From positions 1 to 64,000 of the forward strand of contig JAWKUH010000023.1 in the NCBI GenBank assembly GCA_041398665.1: a DNA stretch of 64,000 nt, read 5' to 3'. Below, in pieces: positions 1 to 8,435 of the stretch (its first letter is position 1; each line of letters begins with the position of its first letter). Position numbers and translations under genes: made by a program. Source of the DNA: Rohdeia sp041398665. GTDB lineage: Bacteria; Planctomycetota; UBA1135; GCA-002686595. Below the pieces are notes generated by a model. That model saw only the letters and a list, made by a program, of their open reading frames with translations, ran no database searches and was not told the DNA's origin.

Positions 1-1437
1 GCCGGGTCGCTGCCCTTGGCGGGCCTCGCCGCCGGCCGCGCCGCCGCCGCCGCGCCGCCGGTCTCGGAGAGCGCGGTTTCCGAGGAGGACCCGGAGTCGC
101 CCTGGAAGGACCTCGCCGACCTCATCGACACCGGCGACAGCGAGGGCGTCGCGGGCTTCATCGACGAGCTCGACGCCTCGGACGTCGCGCGCGCGATCGA
201 GCGCCTCGGGCGAGAGCATCGCGAGAAGGTGCTCGCCGTGCTCGAGCCGTCGGCGGGTGCCGAACTGCTCGAGCAACTCGTCGACGCGCAGGGCGGGGAG
301 CTGCTCGAGGCCGCCGAGCCCCAGGTCGCGGCCGCGGTCCTGCAGGAGCTCGACGTCGCCGACCAGGCCGACCTGATCGCGACGCTCGAGCCCGAGGACG
401 CCAAGAGCATCCTCGCGGAGATGCCCGCGGAAGCGGCGCGCGAGGCCGAGTTCGTCGGCAACTACGCGCCCGACACCGCGGGCCGGATGATGGACACGGA
501 GTTCCTCGCGTTCCCGCAGGACTCCGACGCGGGGCGCGTGGTCTCCGACCTGCGGCGGCGCGCCGACGAGGTCGAGGACGACGCGGTCCAGTACATCTAC
601 GTCGTCGACCGCGAGGGGCGGCTGACGGGCGTCCTCAGGCTGCGCGACCTCCTGCTCTCGCCGTCGTGGCGCGTGCTCGAGACGTTCATGATCCGCATGC
701 CGCTCGCGCTGCACGTCGACCAGGCGCTCGACGACATCCTCGACGTGTTCGACGGCCACGCGTTCCTCGCGGTGCCGGTCGTCGACGGCGAGGGCGTGCT
801 GCGCGGCGTCGTGCACCGCGGCGACGCGCAGGAGGCGCTGTCCGAGCGGTCCGAGCGCGAACACCGCCGTTCGCAGGGTCTGATCCACGAGGAGCTGCGT
901 TCGATGCGGTTGCTCGACCGCTCGCGCAGCCGCCTCGCGTGGCTGTCCGTCAACATCCTGCTCAACATCCTCGCGGCGAGCATCATCGCGTCGCACCAGG
1001 ACACGCTCTCCGCCGTGATCGCGCTGGCCGTGTTCCTGCCGATCATCTCGGACATGAGCGGCTGCAGCGGCAACCAGGCCGTCGCCGTGTCGATGCGCGA
1101 GCTCGCGCTCGGCATCACGAAGCCCACCGACATCCTCTACGTCTGGCGCAAGGAGGTCGTCGTCGGCGTGCTCAACGGCAGCGTGCTCGGCGCGATCGTG
1201 GCCGTCGTCGCGTGGCTGTGGAAGGGCAACCCGTGGCTCGGCCTCGTCGTCGGCGCGGCGCTCGCGCTCAACACCGTGATCGCGGTGTCGGTCGGCGGCA
1301 CGGTGCCGCTGATCCTGAAGCGCTTCGGCCGCGACCCCGCGCTCGCGTCGGGCCCGATCCTGACGACCGTGACCGACATGTGCGGCTTCTTCCTCGTGCT
1401 GTCGATGGCGAGCACGCTGATGAGGCACCTCGCGTGA
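1..1437 (+). CDS. mgtE: MgtE-family magnesium transporter (5' end may lie outside the window)
   Basis: Probable Mg2+ channel/transporter of the inner membrane. The reading frame is open to the window edge; the first visible start is TTG at 16, giving 473 residues, close to the usual MgtE length (about 450). Domain order fits the family: an acidic N-terminal MgtE-N superhelix (about 30-150), a pair of CBS domains (about 155-275), and a C-terminal membrane domain with about five helices. The membrane domain holds the conserved SGCSGNQ turn and the TTVTDMCGF segment, whose Asp lines the Mg2+ pore in characterised MgtE. In the family the N and CBS domains sense cytosolic Mg2+ and close the pore. 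The gene overlaps the next one by 4 nt (GTGA), so the two are probably translationally coupled. The true start is uncertain. Confidence 0.9.
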   Translation, partial: AGSLPLAGLAAGRAAAAAPPVSESAVSEEDPESPWKDLADLIDTGDSEGVAGFIDELDASDVARAIERLGREHREKVLAVLEPSAGAELLEQLVDAQGGELLEAAEPQVAAAVLQELDVADQADLIATLEPEDAKSILAEMPAEAAREAEFVGNYAPDTAGRMMDTEFLAFPQDSDAGRVVSDLRRRADEVEDDAVQYIYVVDREGRLTGVLRLRDLLLSPSWRVLETFMIRMPLALHVDQALDDILDVFDGHAFLAVPVVDGEGVLRGVVHRGDAQEALSERSEREHRRSQGLIHEELRSMRLLDRSRSRLAWLSVNILLNILAASIIASHQDTLSAVIALAVFLPIISDMSGCSGNQAVAVSMRELALGITKPTDILYVWRKEVVVGVLNGSVLGAIVAVVAWLWKGNPWLGLVVGAALALNTVIAVSVGGTVPLILKRFGRDPALASGPILTTVTDMCGFFLVLSMASTLMRHLA

Positions 1438-2597
1438 ACGAGGCGCGCCTCGCGGCACCGCGCCGCCCCTTCGTCCGCCGCGTCGCGGCGCGCTCGCGCG
1501 ACGAGCACCACCGACCGGCGACGCCGCTCGAGCTGTTCTTCGACCTCGTGATCGTCGTCGCCGTCGCGCGCGCCGCCTCGGGCCTGCACCACGCGATCGC
1601 GGAGGACCACGTCGGGCAGGGCGTGCTCGCCTACGTGATGGTGTTCTTCGGGATCTGGTGGGCCTGGATGAACTTCACGTGGTTCGCGTCGGCCTACGAC
1701 AACGACGACGTGCTGTACCGGTTGCTCGTGCTGGTCCAGCTCGTCGGCGCGCTGATCTTCGCGGCGGGCGTGCCCGACATGGCCGCGGGCGACCGCTTCG
1801 TCGGAACGATGGGCTACGTCGTGATGCGCCTCGCGCTCGTCGTGAACTGGATGCGCGCCGCTCGCGGCGACCCCGAGCACCGACGCGCGGCGGTGCGCTA
1901 CGCGACGGGCGTGCTCGGCGTGCAGTTCCTGTGGGTCGCGTCGCTGTGGTTGCCGCCCGCGGGCGTCGTACCGGGCTTCTTCGCGCTGCTCGTCGTCGAA
2001 TTGCTCGTCCCGGCCTGGGCGGAGGGCAAGGCCTTCACGCCCTGGCACCCCGGACACATCGCGGAGCGCTACGGGCTCTTCACCATCATCGCGCTCGGCG
2101 AATCGATCCTCGCCGCGTCGATCGCGTTCGAGCAGGCGGACGACGAGACGTCGCTCTCGAAGCTCCTGCCGGTCGCGATCGGCGGCGTGCTGCTCGTGTT
2201 CTCGGCCTGGTGGCTCTACTTCGAACGCTCCGCCGCACCGTCGCTCCATTCCGCGAAGCGCGCCTTCCTGTGGGGCTACGGCCACTACTTCGTGTTCGCG
2301 TCGGTCGCGGCGATCGGAGCCGGACTCGCCTCGTCGATCGACCTCGTGCAGGGCCGTGCGCAGGCCGATGCGACGGTCGTCGGCGCCTCGGTCGCGGTGC
2401 CGGTCGCGATCTACCTCACGACGCTGTGGTCGCTCGACGGTTGCGGCGACCGCACGCTGTTCGGGCGGCTGATCGGGGCGACGGGCGTCGTCCTGGTGCT
2501 CCTGTCGCCGCTGACGCCGATCCCCGTGCTCTCGGTCGGGGTCGTGACGGCCCTCCTGGTCGTCGCGGAGTCGCTGCGGCCGCGGCACGCCGCCTGA
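1434..2597 (+). CDS. LtrA (low temperature requirement A) family membrane protein
   Basis: A 387-residue polytopic membrane protein matching the LtrA family. It has the family start TPLELFFDLVIVVAVA, then a WWAWMNFTWFASAYDNDD segment, HIAERYGLFTIIALGES, and a run of about ten hydrophobic helices. The biochemical role of LtrA proteins is not established; the name comes from a Listeria cold-growth mutant. The start is GTG at 1434, overlapping the stop of the Mg2+ transporter gene. This start places the arginine-rich N-terminus just before the conserved ELFFDLV helix. Nothing else in the sequence indicates a substrate. Confidence 0.88.
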   Translation: MNEARLAAPRRPFVRRVAARSRDEHHRPATPLELFFDLVIVVAVARAASGLHHAIAEDHVGQGVLAYVMVFFGIWWAWMNFTWFASAYDNDDVLYRLLVLVQLVGALIFAAGVPDMAAGDRFVGTMGYVVMRLALVVNWMRAARGDPEHRRAAVRYATGVLGVQFLWVASLWLPPAGVVPGFFALLVVELLVPAWAEGKAFTPWHPGHIAERYGLFTIIALGESILAASIAFEQADDETSLSKLLPVAIGGVLLVFSAWWLYFERSAAPSLHSAKRAFLWGYGHYFVFASVAAIGAGLASSIDLVQGRAQADATVVGASVAVPVAIYLTTLWSLDGCGDRTLFGRLIGATGVVLVLLSPLTPIPVLSVGVVTALLVVAESLRPRHAA

Positions 2598-2621
2598 TCG
2601 AGCGCGTCGCGGACGGCCCGG

Positions 2622-2627
2622 TACGAT
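2622..2627 (+). promoter_or_regulatory. -10-like TACGAT, likely leaderless promoter
   Basis: TACGAT ends 6 nt before the ATG at 2634, and no Shine-Dalgarno sequence lies between them. A TANNNT hexamer at this distance would place transcription initiation at or next to the start codon. Confidence 0.45.
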
Positions 2628-2633
2628 GCCGCG

Positions 2634-4388
2634 ATGTCGGTTCGCCGGACCCCGCCCGGAGCGACGCTGCTCGCCGCGCTGATCGCGCTCCTCGCCGTCG
2701 CGTCCGCGCTGTTCCTCCTGCCCGGCGGCGCGATCGAGGTGCGCGCGGGACTCTCCGATCGAGCGGGTGGGACCGACACCGAGGAACCGGCGACCTCGGT
2801 CGATCTCGCGCGCGAGGTCGCGCCGACCGGGCGCACGGAGGTCGCGGACCCCGGCGCGGCCCGTGAGGAACCGTTCGTCGTCGCGAAGGTCGACGGCCCG
2901 TCCGCCGACGTCCCGCGCACGGTCGTCCACGGGACGCTCACGCGACACGCCGGCGTGCCGCTGATCGGTCGCGAGATCACCGTCGTCCAGGCCGGACAGG
3001 TCGTCGCGACGGCGACGACGGCGGAGGACGGCTCCTACCGCACGCGTCCGCTGCCGCCCGCGTGGTACCGGGTGGTGTACTCGTCGGGGAGGGTCCGCGA
3101 GCGCGCCGAGGCGAGCGTGACGCTCGACGGTTCCGAGGCCGAGCGCCGCGTCGACCTCGTCTACGAGAGCGACACGCAGGACGTCGTCGTCGTGCTGCGC
3201 ACGTCGGACGGTCGGTCGACGGTCGAGGTGCTCGAGGAGGAGGGTCTGGGGCACGTCGTGGGGACGCTCGAGCGCTGCTTCGTCGTGCGCGAGGGCGGTG
3301 CGAACGGGGAGCACGTCCCGTACCGTTTCGAGCGCGCGTCCCGGGGTCTTCCGGCGCGCGGGTACTCGGCGCGCGCTGCGACCGACGTCGCGCCGTTCGG
3401 CACGCTGTGCCTGCAGGACTGGGGCGAGCGCTCCGTCGCGATCGAGGTCGGCGACGCCGTGATCGACGCGAAGGTCGTGCGCGAGGCCGACGACTCCGTC
3501 GAGCTCACGGTCGATCCAGAGGACGTGCGCGGCCGCTCGGCGCGCGTGGTCGGCCGCTGGTTCGACGCGCTGACGGGCGAGCCGGTCGCGGTGGAGGTCA
3601 CGATCGTGCGCGGCCGCTTCGACACGCCCTCGACGTCGGGGCAGTTCGTCGTCCCGAAGGACGCGATCCGAGAGTTCGCGGACGCGAGCGGTCGGTTCGA
3701 GTCGCGCGAACTCCCGATCGGGACGTGGTCGGTGCTCGCCGCGGCCGAGGGCTACGCGGACGTCGTCCGAACGGTCGAGCTCGGGCCGGGCGGCGCGGAC
3801 CTCGGCTCGATCGCGCTCGAGGCGCCGGTGTCGCTGTCGGGCCGCGTCACGGCGATCACGGCGTTCCCGATCGATGTGACCTGTTTCGGGGTCGATCGAC
3901 CCGTCGTGCTCACGCGGCGCGCCGCGGCCGACGGTTCCTTCGAGTTCGGACGACTCGCACCCGGCGTCTACCGCGTCGCCGCCGCCGTCGAGTTCGACGA
4001 CCTCGAGCGCTCCATCGTCACGTCGGACGGCGGCGTCGTCGTCGTCTCGGACGAGATCGTCATGGTCGACGAGGGCACGAAGGAACTCGCACGGTCGCTC
4101 CACGCACGCCCCCGGTGCGTCACGCTCGGGCGCGGCGGTGTGAGCGGTCTCGAACTCGTGCTCGAGACGTTCCACCCCGTGACGGTGCGGTTCGAGCCCG
4201 ATCCGACGAATGCGCGCACGATCTCCGCGACCGACACGTCGGGGCTCGTGTTCGTCCCCGCGCGAGTCGCGACGATCCGCCTGCCCGAGGGCACGGTGGT
4301 CCTCGCGCTCGAGGCCGCCGGCGGGACCGTGGCGACGCGCACGATCGCCGTCGTCGCCGGCGCGAACGAGGTCTCGTTCGGCCTCTGA
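2634..4388 (+). CDS. Membrane-anchored carboxypeptidase-regulatory-like repeat protein
   Basis: A 584-residue protein with one N-terminal membrane span (about 11-30) and a long extracytoplasmic part. The outer part is built of beta-sandwich repeats of the carboxypeptidase-D regulatory / prealbumin-like type. Typical pieces are VVHGTLTRHAGVPLIGREI, TTAEDGSYRTRPLPPAWYRV and ASGRFESRELPIGTWSV. Such domains usually act as structural or binding modules; no catalytic motif is visible. It is followed by a second protein of the same architecture and resembles the 970-residue protein at 8436, so this is a local paralogous set. The ATG start is supported by the span that follows at once and by a TANNNT box 6 nt upstream. 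Function unknown. Confidence 0.8.
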   Translation: MSVRRTPPGATLLAALIALLAVASALFLLPGGAIEVRAGLSDRAGGTDTEEPATSVDLAREVAPTGRTEVADPGAAREEPFVVAKVDGPSADVPRTVVHGTLTRHAGVPLIGREITVVQAGQVVATATTAEDGSYRTRPLPPAWYRVVYSSGRVRERAEASVTLDGSEAERRVDLVYESDTQDVVVVLRTSDGRSTVEVLEEEGLGHVVGTLERCFVVREGGANGEHVPYRFERASRGLPARGYSARAATDVAPFGTLCLQDWGERSVAIEVGDAVIDAKVVREADDSVELTVDPEDVRGRSARVVGRWFDALTGEPVAVEVTIVRGRFDTPSTSGQFVVPKDAIREFADASGRFESRELPIGTWSVLAAAEGYADVVRTVELGPGGADLGSIALEAPVSLSGRVTAITAFPIDVTCFGVDRPVVLTRRAAADGSFEFGRLAPGVYRVAAAVEFDDLERSIVTSDGGVVVVSDEIVMVDEGTKELARSLHARPRCVTLGRGGVSGLELVLETFHPVTVRFEPDPTNARTISATDTSGLVFVPARVATIRLPEGTVVLALEAAGGTVATRTIAVVAGANEVSFGL

Positions 4389-6077
4389 ACCCTCGACGCG
4401 ACGATGAACACGACGCACGCACCACGCTCGTCCTGCTCGTCTCCGCGGTCCTCGTCGCGCTGATCCCGCTGTTCGGTCCCCAGGGACGAACGCGGTCCGT
4501 CGGTCGAGCGCGGCGCGACCGCGGGATCGAGCGGGGCGCGCCCGCCGACCCGGACCTCGCGGCGAGCGACGGGTCCGCGACGGAGCGCGCCGCCGTCGCC
4601 GACGCGCCGCGCGACGACGAGCCCGCGCCCGAGGTCGCGAGCGCGCCCGAGGAGGAGGGGCCGAGCCGCGTGCTGCTGCACGGCGCGCTGTCACAGGCGG
4701 GCGGCGGCGTCCCGCCGGAGTCCTTCGTCGCCTGGTCGACGCGCGACGGTCGCAACGACATCTGTCTGGTCGCGGCGGACGGTGCGTGGACGGCGGGGGA
4801 GCTCGAGCCCGGGACGTACGACCTCGTCGCGCGCTCGAGCTTCGCCTTCGCGCGCACCGTCGAGGTCGAACTCGTCTCGGGCGAGGGCGAGCACCGCGTC
4901 GACCTCGAGCTCGACCCGATGCAGCGCATCCGCGTCCACGTCGCGGACTCGGACGGCGCGCCGACGATGCCGCAGGTCCGCGAGCTGCTCGGGAACCGGC
5001 GCGGGCGATGGTGCAGCGTGCACGTCGTCGCGACGCGCGAGCAGCCGACCGGCGCGCTGCTCGACCTGCTCCCGAGCGTGCAGGAGTACTACGCCCTGGG
5101 TTCGTTCCAGCCGAGCGGCAAGACCGCGCCGGACGACGACGTCTACGGCGTGCTCACGGTCCGCCGCCCGGAGGCGGTGTGGATCTCGCTCGTCGTCGCG
5201 CAACAGGTCGCGGCGTCGCAGTACGTCGCGCGCGAGGCGGAGGACGTGCACTTCCGGCTCGACGTCGAGGACCTGCTCGCACTGCGCGGCGGACTGCGCG
5301 CGGAGGCCGTCGACGCGCGCGACGGTTCACCCGTCGCGGCGACGTTCGAGTTCGCGCCCCGGCTCGGTCGCAACGACTCCCGCACGGAGACGACGGGAGC
5401 CGACGGACGTCTCGAGGTCGAGGAACTCTTCCCGGGCGTCCGCGAGCTGTCCGTCCGGGCCGACGGCTACGCCGAGGTGCGTCGCACCGTCACGATCCCG
5501 CGCGGCGCCGTCCTCGAACTCGGCCGCGTCGAACTCGAGCGCCCCGTCGAGATCACGGGCGTGACGGTCGACCGCGAGGGCGTCGCGATCCGCTGCGACG
5601 TGCGCTTCGGACGCCGCGACCTCGCGTCGGGAGCGATCGACTGGAGTCCGGGCGGCGAACTGCGGACGACGGCGGAGGGCGTGTTCACGATCTCCGGTCT
5701 CGCGCCGGGCCGGTACGCCGTCGGCATCCGCGACGTCGTGCTCGATCCGGCGACGCGCAAGGGCGTGCACCTCGTCTCCGACCTCGAGCTCGTCAACGCG
5801 ACGGCGGGCGACGCACGGCGTCGAACTCCGGCTCGTCGACCCCGTCGACGTCGCGGTCCGCGTCGAGGGACCGAGCGAACCGTGGAGCGTCGTCTCCGCC
5901 TACGACGGCGCGGGCAACGAGGTCACGAGCGACCTCGTCGGCCTGCTCGGACCGACGACGGTGCTGAAGCTGATGCCGGGCGCGTTCGAACTCGTCGCCG
6001 TGCGCGAGGGCGAGGAGATCGCGCGCCGCGGGATCGTCGTGGGGAGCGAGGCGCTGGAGGTCGACCTCACGCCCTGA
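4385..6077 (+). CDS. Second carboxypeptidase-regulatory-like repeat protein, frameshifted near its 3' end
   Basis: Same architecture as the preceding gene: a charged N-terminus, a single span (LVLLVSAVLVALIPLFG), an acidic linker, and repeats such as DGAWTAGELEPGTYDLVARS and GVFTISGLAPGRYAVGI. The coding frame has no ATG/GTG/TTG near the span. Its first codon could be CTG at 4385, overlapping the upstream stop as CTGA. Alternatively an ATG at 4404 lies in another frame and would need a shift. Near 5811-5818 the coding signal jumps by one base: the protein continues as VELRLVDPVDVAV in another frame and stops at TGA 6075-6077, while the original frame degrades into arginine-rich nonsense. This is either a real lesion or a sequencing error. 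Confidence 0.65.
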
Positions 6078-6101
6078 CGACGTCCCGCGGCGGGCGGACC
6101 G

Positions 6102-7121
6102 CTACGGGATCGGGGTCCCGAAGTTCGCGTGGGGCTGGCCGCCGGTCACGAATCCCTGCGACTTGAGGATCGGCCCGACCTGATTGTTCGGCCCAAGAAC
6201 GAAGTCGGTCGTGTTGTCGATCGCGCGGTTGCGGACGCACAGGGCGTCCTTCGACTCGAGCACGATGCCTTGCGCGCACGAGTCCACGGTGCAGTTCTCG
6301 ACCTGGCAGCCGTCGCCGACGACGCGGACGCCGGCGCCCGAGGGGAATCCGCGTGCCCCGCAGTCGACGACACGCGAGCGACCCTGCACGACGAACGCAT
6401 CGGCCGAGCCGCCGCGAGCGATGACGCGATCGATTCGCGAGAACGGACCCACCAGAAGAGCCGCCGCACCCGTCGAGCTCACCGTGCAGTCCCGGACGAC
6501 TCCGTTCGCCGTCACCTGGATCCCGGTGTCCCCGCCGAGCACGTCGACCCGTTCCAGCGAGCAACTGTTCGTGGCCTCGACGCCGAACGTCGCTCGCGGG
6601 AGTACGAACACCCGGCAGTCGCGCAGCACGGAGAAGTCGTCGACGACCAGGCCGCGCTCCGAACCACCGATCACGTCGACCCTCTCGATCCGACTCCCGC
6701 CGCCCACGTCCGCACCACGCACGCAGTCGGTGAGGGTGACGTCCTCGATCGTGACGTCACGGGTACTGGCCACGCCGACCGACCAGTTCCGCAGGTGACC
6801 GTTGCGGATCGTCACGTTCGTGTGCGCGCCGATCTTGATCCCGGGGTCGGCGCCGCCGCCCTCGAGCACGTTGCAGCAAAGGTCGATGCACACGTCGTCG
6901 GAATTGACGAAGAGCGCCGAGGATCCGGCTCCGAGCGCGCCGGAGACGTCGAGGTAGTAGCACCCCGGGACGTTGATGTTCGCGGGCAGCGTCGTGATCG
7001 CCGAGCCGCGCGTCGGCGGCGAAGCGGGCGCGGCCTGGACCGGACGGTCGAACAGAGGAGACAGGACCGCCCCGGCGACGACGCCGACGAGTCCGCAGGT
7101 GAGCAGGCGCAACGAGACCAT
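6102..7121 (-). CDS. Secreted right-handed parallel beta-helix protein
   Basis: A 339-residue exported protein with a signal peptide (VSLRLLTCGLVGVVAGAVL) followed by PANINVPGCYYLDVSGAL. Beta-helix coils follow, each containing phrases such as NVTIRNGHLRNWSVGVAS, DVTIEDVTLTDCVRGADV and CQVENCTVDSCAQGIVLES. The pattern matches pectate-lyase-like right-handed beta helices. I see no recognisable lyase active site, so an adhesive or carbohydrate-binding role is as likely as catalysis. The ATG at 7121 is chosen because it leads directly into the signal peptide. It converges on the frameshifted gene ending at 6077 with a gap of 24 bp. Function unknown. Confidence 0.75.
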   Translation of the reverse strand: MVSLRLLTCGLVGVVAGAVLSPLFDRPVQAAPASPPTRGSAITTLPANINVPGCYYLDVSGALGAGSSALFVNSDDVCIDLCCNVLEGGGADPGIKIGAHTNVTIRNGHLRNWSVGVASTRDVTIEDVTLTDCVRGADVGGGSRIERVDVIGGSERGLVVDDFSVLRDCRVFVLPRATFGVEATNSCSLERVDVLGGDTGIQVTANGVVRDCTVSSTGAAALLVGPFSRIDRVIARGGSADAFVVQGRSRVVDCGARGFPSGAGVRVVGDGCQVENCTVDSCAQGIVLESKDALCVRNRAIDNTTDFVLGPNNQVGPILKSQGFVTGGQPHANFGTPIP

Positions 7122-7264
7122 GGCAGGAAGTTGTGCGGCGCGCGCCGTTCGCCCACACCGGGGGGATCCACGGGTCGTCGCGAGGGCGTCGTCGCCGATC
7201 GCTCGAGATGCTAGACGCGAGTCGTCGCGGCGGGGAGATGGCGACCTCACCGCCTTCCCGGGAC

Positions 7265-8293
7265 TCACGCCTCGGTCAACTCGCCCACCTCGTCCCGCTC
7301 GACCCGCGCCGCGATCTCGTCCGCCGGAAGTCCCAGCCGGATCAGGTAGTAGAGCTTCGCGAGCGCGGCCTCGCTCGTCATGTCGGCACCGCTCCGGACG
7401 CCGGCGTCCCGCAGGGCGCGACCCGTCGCGTAGCCCGAGAGGTCGACCGTGCCGCGCACGCACTGGCTCGTGGCGACGACGACGATCGGGTCGGGGCCGC
7501 CGGTCGCGCGTTCGAGGACGCGCACGAACTCGCGGTCGCGCGCCGGTCCGTTGCCGACGCCGTAGGTCTCGAGCACGAGTCCCTGCAACGGCGCGCGCAG
7601 CACGTTCTCGAGCAGCGCCGCCGAGATGCCGGGGAACAGCCGCAGCGCGCCGACGATCGGTCCGTCGAGCGGCTGCACGTGGATCGCGTCGAGGCGTTCG
7701 CCAGGCTCCCGCACACGCTCCGCGTGGATCGTGATGTCGATGCCGGCCTCGCCGAGCACCGGGTAGTTCGGCGACGCGAACGCGTCGAGCCCGTCGGCGT
7801 TGACCTTCACCGTGCGGCAGCCGCGCATCAGCTTCTCGGCGAAGTAGACGCACACCTCGGGCACGTCGCCGCGCGCCGCGATGGCGAGGCTCGTCACGAG
7901 GTTGTCGCGCGCGTCGCTGCGCAGTCGTCCGATCGGGATCTGCGCGCCGGTCAGGATCACCGGCTTCGCGAGGCCGCGCAGCATGAACGGCAGCGCCGAC
8001 GCGGTGTACGCCATCGTGTCGGTGCCGTGCAGTACGACGAAGCCGTCGAAGGCCTCGTAGTTCCGCTCGATCACGCCGGCGATGCGCAGCCAGTCGGCGG
8101 GGCGCATGTCGGCGGAGTCGAGCAGCGGCTCCTGCTCCTCGATCTCGACCTCCGGCATCCCGGGCGCGCCGAGCTCCTCGAGCTCGCGAACCTCGTTCGC
8201 GAGGTGGCCGGGCTCGGGGGCGTAGCCGGCCGCGGTGGCGCGCATGCCGATCGTGCCGCCGGTGTAGACGACGAGGACGCGGGGTCGGGACAT
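7265..8293 (-). CDS. ansA: Type I L-asparaginase
   Basis: Hydrolyses L-asparagine to aspartate and ammonia. The protein has 342 residues, the usual length for cytoplasmic type I enzymes. The first catalytic signature YTGGTIG holds the nucleophile Thr11. The second, HGTDTM, is at 89-94 with Thr91-Asp92. LLDSADM (57-63) is the substrate loop, and there is a Lys in YFAEKLMRG. No signal peptide is present, which fits type I rather than the periplasmic type II enzyme. The start is the ATG just before SRPRVLVVYTGG. It stands alone between the beta-helix gene (same strand) and a divergent plus-strand gene, so no operon partner suggests a pathway beyond nitrogen salvage. Confidence 0.93.
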   Translation of the reverse strand: MSRPRVLVVYTGGTIGMRATAAGYAPEPGHLANEVRELEELGAPGMPEVEIEEQEPLLDSADMRPADWLRIAGVIERNYEAFDGFVVLHGTDTMAYTASALPFMLRGLAKPVILTGAQIPIGRLRSDARDNLVTSLAIAARGDVPEVCVYFAEKLMRGCRTVKVNADGLDAFASPNYPVLGEAGIDITIHAERVREPGERLDAIHVQPLDGPIVGALRLFPGISAALLENVLRAPLQGLVLETYGVGNGPARDREFVRVLERATGGPDPIVVVATSQCVRGTVDLSGYATGRALRDAGVRSGADMTSEAALAKLYYLIRLGLPADEIAARVERDEVGELTEA

Positions 8294-8435
8294 GGCGCGA
8301 TCCCGGGGACTCTACGGTGTGGCGGGCCCCGATGGCAGCGATCGGCCGCTCGGGAGCATCCGCGCGCCGGTAGAGTGCGAACAGGTCGGTGCGTCGCGCG
8401 TAGCCTCGCGACGTCCGTCCCGACCCTGCCCCCGC

